Source: an uncultured Clostridiaceae bacterium (lineage in GTDB: Bacteria > Bacillota > Clostridia > TANB77 > CAG-508). From it: a DNA stretch of 12,460 nt. The notes under the pieces are model-generated. The model was not told where the DNA came from, searched no databases, and was given only the letters and a program-made list of their open reading frames with translations. Of the stretch, positions 6,221-12,460 are shown in pieces (position 1 is the stretch's first letter; the number at the start of each line of letters is the position of its first letter). Location of the stretch: NCBI GenBank assembly GCA_958417695.1, contig CATZDQ010000025.1, positions 1-12,460 on the forward strand. The letters are read 5' to 3'. Both the position numbers and the translations under genes were made by a program.

Positions 6221-7816
6221 CTTAATATTGGAAATCCATTGTTAATATGGTTAGTATCTTCTTTGTATGCATCCCCTAATTTTGAAGCTATATTTTTCAA
6301 CTCTTCTGTTGCAATAGGAGTGATTCCATTAATGACGGTTATATCGTTTGTTCCATTGATACAATTTTCTAAATAATAATTATTCAATAGTGTATTTTCA
6401 TTGCGATTTGTATAAGCTACAATTGCTGCATAAACTTTGAATTCGCTTATAATTTGTCCAATATTATAACAATTTTGTATGCTTGAATCATTTGTACTAT
6501 ATCCCGTAATTCCAGCTCCTCTATAGCAAGTTATGTTGCCCGTATTGTAACTATTTAAAATAGAGCCATTCATATTTCCTCCACTGATGCCACCAGCATA
6601 TTCATCTTCTTTGATTGTCGTTGTTATATTACCTAAATTATAGCAAAGGTTTATATTTCCTCTTTGATTCTCTCCACTAATTCCTCCAACCATTTTATCG
6701 CCACTAATGGCTATGTTGTTATAACACTGGATAATATCTCCCTGACTGTTGTATCCCGTCACTCCTCCAACTCTATAATTTCCACTAATATTAGCATTGT
6801 TATAGCATTCTTTTATTCTTGCATTGTCATTATTTCCAACTATTCCTCCAATTCTCCCTTGTGTTCCTGTAATTATTCCGCGTATTATAACATTGATACA
6901 CATCACCTGTTAGATTATTTCCAATAATACCAGCAACATTCGTTTGCCCTGTAATATTTCCAGTATTATAGCAATTATATATTTTGCAATTTAAGTTAGT
7001 TGTTCCAATAATTCCTCCTACTTCTAGATTATTACAGCTAATATTGCTCATATTGTAACAATTCCATATCTCTGATTTTTGATACAAGAATCCTACAATT
7101 GCCCCTGTCTTATCACTGGTTCCCGTTATAATGCAGTTTGCTCCAATTCCTAAATTCTTAATCTTAGCCTCTACGACAGCTCCAAATAAACCTTGGTTTT
7201 TGTAATTTGCTGTATCTAAACGAATATAATCGATTTTGTGCTCACAACCATCAAACATTCCCTTAAATGGCATGTTATTAAGATACAAACCAATTGGTTC
7301 CCATTCCTCATTGATATCTAAATTAATATCATTCGTTAAATAGACGAGCTTTCCGTCATAGGAGTTTCCGCTATTTACTTCATCACGAAATTTCTTTAAG
7401 TCTTCTGCACTATTAATTGCTATCATATTTTCTTTTTCTATCATGGTTCCATCATAATCAATATAATATTTATTATTGCTCTGTATAAAATTTACAAAAA
7501 AGCTAATATCATTATAAGCAGTTATCGTAAAGTCTACTTTTTCGCCTAATTGTGTTTTTAAATCTTGTTCCAACATTTCTTTATTTACTTTCATTCCATA
7601 ATTTTTATCTTGTATCTGACTATTTAATATAGCTAAACTTATTGCTTCCTTTTCCTGTGATTTTTTTGTTTCACTTCCTGCTTCTTGTGCTCGACTAATG
7701 ATACCGTTTTCTCCAACTATTAAACTAATGGTAATACCAGCTAAAATAATTAAGACTATAATTGTAATAACTAATGCAATTAGAGTAACACCTTTCTGTT
7801 TTTCTTTTTTCTCCAT
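6211..7816 (-). pseudogene. Prepilin-leader, GLUG-repeat surface protein broken by one frameshift
   Basis: Repaired, this is one protein of about 534 residues. Residues 1-9 are basic and end KG; then VTLIALVITIIVLIILAG (10-27) forms a type IV prepilin-like hydrophobic helix, with cleavage expected after G9. The Glu usual at mature position 5 is absent. A linker of about 100 residues leads to a VYLTNDINLDINEEWEPIG block. Then come about nine repeats of roughly 27 residues with the consensus CYNTGNI-G-VGGI-G, a GLUG-type beta-helix repeat. A conserved-looking end, LGDAYKEDTNHINNGFPILSWQ shortened to its last residues GFPILSWQ, closes it. The frame breaks in the repeat YNTRN-ITGTQG at about 6871-6880 (GGAATAATTACAGG on the minus strand). 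Removing one A restores the repeat. Without repair the products are 328 residues (from 7816) and a start-less tail to 6211. AAAGGGAAAG precedes the ATG. Role: probably a cell-surface or pilus-associated adhesin; ligand unknown. A sequencing error cannot be excluded. Confidence 0.8.
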
Positions 7817-7858
7817 ATTCTTTCCCTTTCTTTTCTTATGTTTTCCATTTTTCTATTC

Positions 7859-7887
7859 TTTATACTTTTATATTACCTTTTGGTTAA
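7859..7887 (-). promoter_or_regulatory. Candidate promoter of the GLUG-repeat gene
   Basis: Read on the minus strand: TTAACC (7882-7887) as -35, 17 bases, then TATAAA (7859-7864) as -10. It would start transcription about 35 bases before the ATG at 7816. The rest of the 7817-8060 gap is very AT-rich and shows nothing else I can name. Confidence 0.4.
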
Positions 7888-8061
7888 TGTTAATATCTAT
7901 TCTTATTCTATTTTCTCTTTTGCATTTCTTCTTTTCAATTCATTTTATGTAGTCTCGTATTTACCATTATCTTTATAAGAATACTATTATAGTATCTATT
8001 TCTCTTTTAAAATAACCTATTAGCATTATACTTTTCTAAAATATCTATTATAATTTTTCCA

Positions 8062-8105
8062 TAAAAAAACCATAGAGTTTTTCTTTTTGCAAATCACTCT
8101 ATGGT
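8062..8105 (-). terminator. Terminator after the DUF4259-like gene; copy A of a repeated stem-loop
   Basis: A 10-bp stem (8069-8078 with 8096-8105) with a 17-base loop is followed on the minus strand by T7 (8062-8068), 11 bases past the stop of the upstream gene. Its loop (GATTTGCAAAA core) and flanks recur in copy B at 9470-9513, more conserved than a plain terminator needs to be. Confidence 0.8.
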
Positions 8106-8116
8106 ATTTTTACTTA

Positions 8117-9277
8117 TTAATAAGCTTCTATACGATTTCTTAAATCCTCTAATATCTCTATCTTTTCTTTTGTGCTTTTTTGGGTATCTTTTTGTTTATA
8201 TACCATTTCTTTTAGTTCCTCTATTCTCTTATAAACTTCTTCCTTCATATCTTCTACACGCATTCCTATAGGATTATCTACAATTCCTCCTACCATCATA
8301 GAATCTACTAAAGAAATATATAATAGTGCATTGTCTTTTACAATCTCATCTTCTTTCGGTATAATTCCTAGTACTTTTTCATAATATCTTACTTTCATCA
8401 AATATCTAATTTTTGAATCTGACATATTTTTAATATCTATTTCATAATATATTGGATTTACATTTGTTCCAAAATGAATAATGTGTTGAATAAATCTGCT
8501 ATCTATCTGCTTTAGAGAAAGTTTACTTGTGTTTACTTTCATCAATTTCCTGTAGTCGTCTTCTGGTGTTTTTAGTTCTTTAAAGTTTCCTATATACTTA
8601 AATTGTCTAAATTGACTCTTTGTAACATTTAATAACATAGCTACATACTCATGTCTTACATTTCCTTCATTGGATAAAACTACATATTCTAATTGCTCTA
8701 ACTCTTTTTTTCCTTTTGGTAGAGTATTATCTTTTGTAATTTGTACGTATACAATTGGTTCTAACTTTTTTCCCCACATTTCTTCATCTACTTTTCTAAA
8801 GATTAGATATCTTCCATTATACCCTAATCTTGTTGCTTCTTCACCATCTAATAAATAAGCATATGTATCCCCCATTTTCCATTCACAACTTGTTTGGTTG
8901 TACTTGGCTATTTTCTTTTCTGGTGGCATAAGACTTTCTAATTTTTCTTTTAATGCTTCTAGCTCTTTTTTTCTATTTTCATATTCTTTTTTAGTTCCTT
9001 CATTTTTCCATCTTTCTAAATCTGCACCTTTGCCTATTTCTTTTATAGCCTCTTCTTTAACTTCTAATGTTAATCTTCCTAAATTCCATAATGTATCTGC
9101 TAACGCCATCCAAAAAAGAGATTTTTCATCATCATCTTCTTCTATCCATGCATAATCTTCTAATATTTCTTTTAATGCCTGCTGATTATCTTTTCCATCT
9201 TTTAGTTTTTCTTTATAGTTATCTCTTACATCTTGTGTAAAATCATCCTGATATAATTTACTTCCCCATGTTCCCAT
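8117..9277 (-). CDS. DUF4259-like protein, possible immunity or orphan cassette gene (386 aa)
   Basis: The N-terminus MGTWGSKLYQDD, then DVRDNYKEKLKDG and FWMALADTLWNLGRLTLEVK (55-74), is the pattern I associate with DUF4259-type proteins. These are of unproven function and occur often near toxin-immunity gene clusters of Firmicutes. A charged helix, probably a coiled coil, covers about 95-117. An alpha/beta region with CEWKMGDTYAYLL (131-143) and GRYLIFRKV (155-163) follows. The C-terminal 60 residues are again charged helix. There is no signal peptide or membrane segment, so the protein is cytosolic. AAGGAGGG lies a few bases before the ATG and fixes the start. Neighbours on the same strand are the 146-aa membrane protein and immunity-like genes, which is why I suspect a role in toxin neutralisation; nothing in the sequence proves it. 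Confidence 0.7.
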   Translation of the reverse strand: MGTWGSKLYQDDFTQDVRDNYKEKLKDGKDNQQALKEILEDYAWIEEDDDEKSLFWMALADTLWNLGRLTLEVKEEAIKEIGKGADLERWKNEGTKKEYENRKKELEALKEKLESLMPPEKKIAKYNQTSCEWKMGDTYAYLLDGEEATRLGYNGRYLIFRKVDEEMWGKKLEPIVYVQITKDNTLPKGKKELEQLEYVVLSNEGNVRHEYVAMLLNVTKSQFRQFKYIGNFKELKTPEDDYRKLMKVNTSKLSLKQIDSRFIQHIIHFGTNVNPIYYEIDIKNMSDSKIRYLMKVRYYEKVLGIIPKEDEIVKDNALLYISLVDSMMVGGIVDNPIGMRVEDMKEEVYKRIEELKEMVYKQKDTQKSTKEKIEILEDLRNRIEAY

Positions 9278-9380
9278 CTTTTCCCTCCTTCTACAAACAT
9301 CCTATGTATTATTTTTTCTTTACAATTTAATACTACTTATATTCTTCACTAAAAATAGGAAAAATTTATTTTCTGTTCAT

Positions 9381-9401
9381 AATCTAAATAACGTTTAGAT
9401 T
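9381..9401. other. Short palindrome in the leader of the DUF4259-like gene
   Basis: AATCTAAA (9381-9388) and TTTAGATT (9394-9401) are separated by 5 bases, giving an 8-bp symmetric site about 100 bases upstream of the ATG at 9277. It has no T tract on either side, so an operator or leader hairpin is more likely than a terminator. No convincing -35/-10 pair was found in 9278-9470. Confidence 0.35.
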
Positions 9402-9462
9402 CTAAAAGCATGATTGAAAGACACTCTTTTTCTGGAAATCTAGATTTTTGAATATTTATTAT

Positions 9463-9513
9463 AGAAAATAATACCATAGAGTTTTTTCCTTTTGCAAATC
9501 ACCCTATGGTATT
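9463..9513 (-). terminator. Terminator-like stem-loop after the 146-aa gene; copy B of the repeat
   Basis: A 13-bp stem (9470-9482 with 9501-9513) has an 18-base loop; minus-strand downstream sequence is TATTATTTTC-like. It is a near copy of the hairpin at 8069-8105. One stem position differs: on the minus-strand RNA the change gives a G-U pair, whereas on the plus strand it would be an A-C mismatch. This supports minus-strand RNA as the functional form. Confidence 0.7.
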
Positions 9514-9576
9514 TTTTATCTTTTAAAGTCTTCTAGTACACCCATTGACACTAAACTTATAAATCATTAATCTATT

Positions 9577-10017
9577 TTAAGTTATTTGTTCTATAATATA
9601 AATCTTTTGATTTATATAAATTAAATATATTCTCGTAAAATCCGCTTTTTTGTATGAATAATGTAAATATTCATTATTAAAATCAGGAATATTTTCTTTA
9701 GGTATCTTCATATAATCTAACAATTCTAAAATCTCATTTTCTAATTCTATATTTTTACTATTCTCCCAATTTATATTTTCTTTTAATTTTTCAATCTTAC
9801 TACTATTATTGTATTCTAACACAAAATACTGCTCTCCATCTCCATTAAAAGATACATCTTTCTTTTTCTCAAATATAACCTTATCACTTTTAGGAATACT
9901 TAAATTCCAATTGGCTTTAAATTGGTATATATATTTTACATTTAAATGATAATATATAGTAACAATAGCAATGATAATTATAATAATTAGTATAAAAATC
10001 ATATATCTTACTTTCAT
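9577..10017 (-). CDS. Membrane-anchored small protein of unknown function, possible immunity protein (146 aa)
   Basis: I do not recognise a named family. Residues 5-24 are a strong hydrophobic segment (MIFILIIIIIIAIVTIYYH) after a short basic start. This predicts a single N-terminal anchor with the remaining 120 residues outside; there is no lipobox cysteine. The outer part contains FNGDGEQYFVLEYNN (residues 55-69), an acidic helix (KNIELENEILELLDYM) and a beta-rich end. Small anchored proteins with a GDGE-Y-V-EY stretch are common next to polymorphic toxins in low-GC Gram-positives, which fits the neighbours here, but that role is inferred. GGAGGAAG lies 4-10 bases before the ATG. The codons immediately upstream are open in the same frame and look coding (see the remnant at 10018-10123). 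Confidence 0.7.
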   Translation of the reverse strand: MKVRYMIFILIIIIIIAIVTIYYHLNVKYIYQFKANWNLSIPKSDKVIFEKKKDVSFNGDGEQYFVLEYNNSSKIEKLKENINWENSKNIELENEILELLDYMKIPKENIPDFNNEYLHYSYKKADFTRIYLIYINQKIYIIEQIT

Positions 10018-10123
10018 TTTCTTCCTCCATTTATCTATTCCTAAAAATCTAATAACTTCTTTAATTCTTATTTCATTAGATGGATTATCCTTTGGCTATT
10101 TCTGTTATTTTATTCTTAAAATT
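10018..10123 (-). pseudogene. Short coding-like remnant between two immunity-like genes
   Basis: Two abutting frames read sensibly: NFKNKITEIAK, then DNPSNEIRIKEVIRFLGIDK and WRKK, the latter running in frame straight into the ATG at 10017. Dropping one A in GCCAAAGGAT joins them. There is no start codon and stops flank both ends. It may be the last 36 residues of a lost toxin tip or duplicated gene whose end overlapped the next gene's ribosome site. Evidence is only the non-random reading, so confidence is low. Confidence 0.3.
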
Positions 10124-10577
10124 AGTATCTTCCTACATCTAAACTAGAGTATTTTTTTATTATTTCTTTTTGTTCAAATGTCAAATATTTACATAAGTCG
10201 CTATCTATGGCTAATCTGGATAAATAGATTAGCCACATCTCATCTTTTAGTCCTTGAGCTTTTTTTATAATATAAGAATATGAACTTCTAATAAATTGCA
10301 CTGGTACCTTTACTAGTCTATTATAGATAATATCAAATCCAGGCCAATTCTCATCTTGTAACCACTCTAGCAAGAAAGATAAATAAGGTTCCAACTGATT
10401 ATCGGATTTCTTTGCTATTATCTTAGCACAATTTTCCCAAACACCTTTATCTTCTATCGGTTGAAGAAAAACAGAAAAACATCTTACTTTCATTCCTTCT
10501 TCTATACCTTTCTTTTGTGTTTGTTCATCGCTATTCCAATTCAACATTTCAAATAACTCATCTATTCCAATTGCCAT
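10122..10577 (-). CDS. DUF5071-like helical protein, probable immunity protein (151 aa)
   Basis: This is a small cytosolic alpha-helical repeat protein. It begins IDELFEMLNWNSDEQTQKKG. It contains FLQPIEDKGVWENCAKIIAKKSD (37-59, in which the VWENCAKII core is notable) and LLEWLQDENWPG (69-80). The LEWLQD-NWPG signature is the hallmark I associate with DUF5071, a HEAT-like family that I recall occurring near polymorphic toxins. Homologues often carry WPGA where this has WPGF. AAGGAGTGA precedes the ATG with normal spacing. The start overlaps by 16 bases the 3' end of a decayed toxin-like frame (stop at 10562-10564). That is the toxin-then-immunity overlap typical of translationally coupled pairs, so neutralising that toxin is the likely original job. 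The gene is intact although its toxin is destroyed. Confidence 0.7.
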   Translation of the reverse strand: MAIGIDELFEMLNWNSDEQTQKKGIEEGMKVRCFSVFLQPIEDKGVWENCAKIIAKKSDNQLEPYLSFLLEWLQDENWPGFDIIYNRLVKVPVQFIRSSYSYIIKKAQGLKDEMWLIYLSRLAIDSDLCKYLTFEQKEIIKKYSSLDVGRY

Positions 10578-10973
10578 ATATTATCACTCCTTCCATCCCA
10601 TTTAATAACTACAGATTTGACTGCATTTGTCCATATTGAATTCGGTCCTGCATCAATCCAGTCTTGCATAGAACCATTAACAGGCCTTATACTTACATGA
10701 AAAGCATTGTCTGGAACTGCATATACAATTCCAGTTGCATTTATTGCCTTAATCGTTGTTACTGTGCTGCTCCACGCTTTGGTATAGTAGAAAATGATAA
10801 CCCCGAATTAGAATCTTTTTTCTTTGGAGTAGGTTTCCGGGATTCTAACCACCATATCCGTATATTATACTTGAAATACTATCACTTATTGGACCTATAG
10901 CCTTTCCATTCGCATCCGTTACACTTATTACAGCCAAATGACATAGCAATCTAACAATTCCAGAAATCAGTTG
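10562..10973 (-). pseudogene. Decayed C-terminal tip of an Rhs/CDI-like polymorphic toxin
   Basis: Read in three successive minus-strand frames this is one coding sequence of about 137 codons. Frame 1 gives VTDANGKAIGPISDS, then IIYGYGG, a TAG stop at 10845-10847, and NPGNLL. After a one-base loss near 10826-10832, frame 2 gives PKKKDSNSG and LSFSTIPKRGAA. After a second shift near 10763-10770, frame 3 gives VTTIKAINATGIVYAV, HVSIRPVNGSMQDW and IDAGPNSIWTNAVKSVV, ending WQLE at 10562. No start codon or N-terminal delivery region is present: the sequence begins immediately after the TAA of the gene to the right. The Gly/Asn-rich linker followed by a compact domain, and the 16-base overlap with the DUF5071-like gene, suggest a variable toxin tip that has lost its carrier. 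The toxic activity is not identifiable by eye. That the DNA is decayed coding sequence is well supported; the toxin label is inferred. Confidence 0.7.
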
Positions 10974-11873
10974 TTATTTAATTAAATCTGCATTAATACA
11001 TTCTAGAATTCTTTTATATATGTTGCACAAGTCAAAGGTTATTTGCTCTCCTAAATTTAAATACAACTGATTTTTATCTTCTACTGATACATCCTTTTTA
11101 TTATAAATTTCTAAAAATTTATTAATCATACTATCCAATTCTTTTTCTTTAATTATATGTTTATATTTTTCTAATATTTTTATACTATTTATTAGCTTTT
11201 CTTCAAGTGCTATAAATAATTTTTCATATATCTTCTGCTTTCCTTCTGGCGAAAGATTCGGATAACATTTATAATAATGATTCTCTAGTTTATCATCAAT
11301 GTTATTGTACTTATAATAACGAATGTGCATGTATACTTGAATAAAACTATATATCAGCTGTTCCCATGAGTTAAGCATAATAAAGCCACAAACCTTTTCT
11401 TTATTTAGAATTGTACTAGCAATATTATCTTTATTATCCATGATATTAATATTATAATCTTCCTTTATATATAAGTTTTTAAAATACGCTTTATCCTCTA
11501 CAGTTATATAAGCATCATCACATATAATAATGATTTCTGACTTATTCAATAAAATGTGTAATTCTATCTTGTCTAACACTTTATAAATTTCATCATATAG
11601 CCAATACTCGTCTTTGATATCATTAGAATGTTTGACAGTAGCATTATGAAAAATAATATTTGCTTTTCCCCAGATATGTTCTTCTAGTTCCATTATGTAA
11701 TTATTTTCTATAAAATATGTATTCATAATATGTGTATCATGTCTATCTCTTAATATATTTTTTACACTCGCAGAAAGCTGATTTTCTATTGATTTATAAT
11801 AATGATTATATTCTTCTATTGTCTTCTTAGCTTTGTTACTATTTTCATACCAGCCTTTTACAAAATATTTCAC
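10974..11873 (-). CDS. DUF4085-like protein (299 aa)
   Basis: This is a cytosolic protein of a type I recognise as DUF4085-like, function unknown. It has an N-terminal KYFVKGWYE, a beta segment with IIFHNATVKHSNDIKDEY, WLYDEIYKVLD (91-101), LHILL, and a helical C-terminal half with PNLSPEGKQKIYEKLF. I chose the GTG at 11873 because family members start M-K-Y-F-x-K-x-W-Y and AGAGGGA lies 8 bases upstream. A TTG at 11912 would add 13 residues and has AAGGAAG upstream, so it is the alternative. The gene lies between two decayed toxin remnants, in the position of an immunity gene for the right-hand one. Its TAA at 10974-10976 is directly followed, in the same frame, by the next toxin remnant. Family members also occur outside toxin clusters, so the immunity role is tentative. 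Confidence 0.65.
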   Translation of the reverse strand: MKYFVKGWYENSNKAKKTIEEYNHYYKSIENQLSASVKNILRDRHDTHIMNTYFIENNYIMELEEHIWGKANIIFHNATVKHSNDIKDEYWLYDEIYKVLDKIELHILLNKSEIIIICDDAYITVEDKAYFKNLYIKEDYNINIMDNKDNIASTILNKEKVCGFIMLNSWEQLIYSFIQVYMHIRYYKYNNIDDKLENHYYKCYPNLSPEGKQKIYEKLFIALEEKLINSIKILEKYKHIIKEKELDSMINKFLEIYNKKDVSVEDKNQLYLNLGEQITFDLCNIYKRILECINADLIK

Positions 11874-11901
11874 TCTATATTTCCCTCTTTCCAATTCATT
11901 A

Positions 11902-11988
11902 TTAATAATCAAAAATATTATCTTCCTTCTTATATGCTTCTAAATTAACAAAATGTGTATAATATGATTGTTGTAAAATTATTTCCAT
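11902..11988 (-). other. 28-codon open frame after a toxin remnant, possible truncated immunity gene
   Basis: The ATG at 11986-11988 opens MEIILQQSYYTHFVNLEAY and ends KKEDNIFDY with TAA at 11902-11904. It starts 6 bases after the stop of the toxin remnant, with AAAGG nearby, the usual place for an immunity gene. It is too short to be a whole one and may be the surviving 5' end of a gene replaced by the DUF4085-like one. Confidence 0.35.
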
Positions 11989-11993
11989 AAATT

Positions 11994-12321
11994 TTATACC
12001 TTTAATACATTTTTTTCTTGCGGAAATAGTAACATTCTAACTCCCCTATATACAAGATATCCTGTACTATCTATAGCAGCAAAGTTATGGATATCTCCAT
12101 ATTTACCAACTCCATTTTCATTCCATTCCCAGTCATATTCATGAAGACTATCTAATTCAGGATGATATTCTTATGTCCTCAATGAATATCTTTTGTAGTT
12201 CTTCTATCTGCTCCATAATCTCTTTTGATTAATCCATTCGGATTAAGATTGTTCCGTTTAGTATGTTATCAGTATTAAAGAACCTATCCCATTGCTGATT
12301 ATACTTTCTAAATTTTACCAT
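11994..12321 (-). pseudogene. Second decayed toxin-like C-terminal tip, His/Trp-rich
   Basis: Three frames join into one coding sequence. The first frame gives MVKFRKYNQQWDRFFNTDN and ILNGT. After a shift near 12250-12255 the second gives NLNPNGLIKRDYGAD and RRTTKDIH, then a TGA stop (12179-12181; a Trp codon would fit here) and GHK. After a one-base loss near 12170-12173 the third gives EYHPELDSLHEYDWEWNENG, then GKYGDIHNFAAIDSTGYLVY and RGVRMLLFPQEKNVLKV, to a TAA at 11994-11996. The motif RDYGAD, KDI-x2-GH, HPELDSLHEYDW resembles tips of Rhs-type toxins with RDY-DG-KDI-GH-HDW patterns. Any nuclease-like role of the histidines is speculation. An ATG at 12319-12321 exists, but no carrier domain precedes it. 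The ORF after its stop and the DUF4085-like gene sit where its immunity gene would be. Confidence 0.6.
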
Positions 12322-12386
12322 ACATGGCTAAGAATTACTACTTTAATTGACACTTTTTTCTTTTTCTTGGCTTTCTCATTGTTCTT

Positions 12387-12458
12387 TTATTTGATAGCAT
12401 AATAAATCAAATATCCTACTGGAGATTGTTGAGCTATTATATATTTTTTCTTTATATC
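12387..12458 (-). CDS. 3' end of an unidentified gene running in from the right edge
   Basis: Only 23 codons are visible (KKYIIAQQSPVGYLIYYAIK, then TAA). The reading is non-repetitive and plausible as a protein C-terminus, but it is too short to identify. It may be another toxin or immunity remnant. The following 12322-12386 shows no terminator and only short, stop-ridden frames. Confidence 0.35.
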   Translation of the reverse strand, partial: DIKKKYIIAQQSPVGYLIYYAIK

Positions 12459-12460
12459 TT

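Noticed and set aside
6866..6882. Programmed ribosomal frameshifting in the GLUG gene
   Set aside because: The shift needed is +1 and the site has no slippery heptamer, no rare stop context and no obvious downstream structure.
6880..7080. Repeated short words (TAACAATTCC, CCTCCAA) suggesting a CRISPR-like or DNA repeat
   Set aside because: The spacing of about 81 bases matches the 27-residue GLUG protein repeat; the DNA units are too diverged for a CRISPR array.
10664..10900. Plus-strand open frame of 78 codons
   Set aside because: It is opposite the decayed toxin remnant, which gives a far more convincing protein on the minus strand.

Overview
The window (12,460 bases) is AT-rich, with strong AAGGAGG-type ribosome binding sites and A/T-ending codons. 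A Lon-family protease, a YlbF/YmcA-type protein, a GH57 branching enzyme beside a DUF4912 protein, and a KGVTLIALVITIIV-type prepilin leader all point to a low-GC Firmicute. My guess is an anaerobic, possibly gut-associated Clostridia lineage. The species cannot be named from this sequence.

Left part (1-3061). The window opens inside the 3' end of a plus-strand Lon-family protease, closed by a strong hairpin terminator. On the minus strand follow a membrane zinc metallopeptidase (HExxH), a YlbF-like protein and a GT4 glycosyltransferase. The last two are probably co-transcribed from a good sigma-A-type promoter at 3033-3061. The metallopeptidase lies beyond a terminator hairpin.

Central part (3126-6186). 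Divergent from the glycosyltransferase are a Lys/Ser/Thr-rich DUF4912 protein and a GH57 1,4-alpha-glucan branching enzyme with both catalytic residues present. Together with the glycosyltransferase they form a compact alpha-glucan (glycogen-like) module: chain synthesis by GT4, branching by GH57, and an unassigned DUF4912 partner. A second inverted repeat in front of the GH57 gene may be regulatory. A 23-bp-stem hairpin closes this block and also serves the convergent gene.

6211-7816 is a minus-strand surface protein with a prepilin-like N-terminus and about nine GLUG-type repeats of roughly 27 residues. One frameshift at about 6871-6880 splits it.

Right part (8062-12460, all minus strand, about 27% GC by eye) is the unusual section. 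Intact small genes of the kinds found as immunity or orphan genes beside polymorphic toxins (DUF4259-like, a membrane-anchored 146-aa protein, DUF5071-like, DUF4085-like) alternate with decayed, start-less coding remnants. Two remnants are clear on manual three-frame reading. The one at 10562-10973 reads like an Rhs/CDI-type toxin C-terminus, has one stop and two frameshifts, and overlaps the start of the DUF5071-like gene. The one at 11994-12321 is His/Trp-rich and has one stop and two frameshifts. Weaker remnants occur at 10018-10123, 11902-11988 and 12387-12458. A roughly 65-base stem-loop with a conserved loop occurs twice, after two of these genes. The region is best read as a graveyard of displaced toxin-immunity cassettes in which immunity-like genes survive and toxin tips decay. 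No RNA genes, CRISPR array or insertion sequence were seen.
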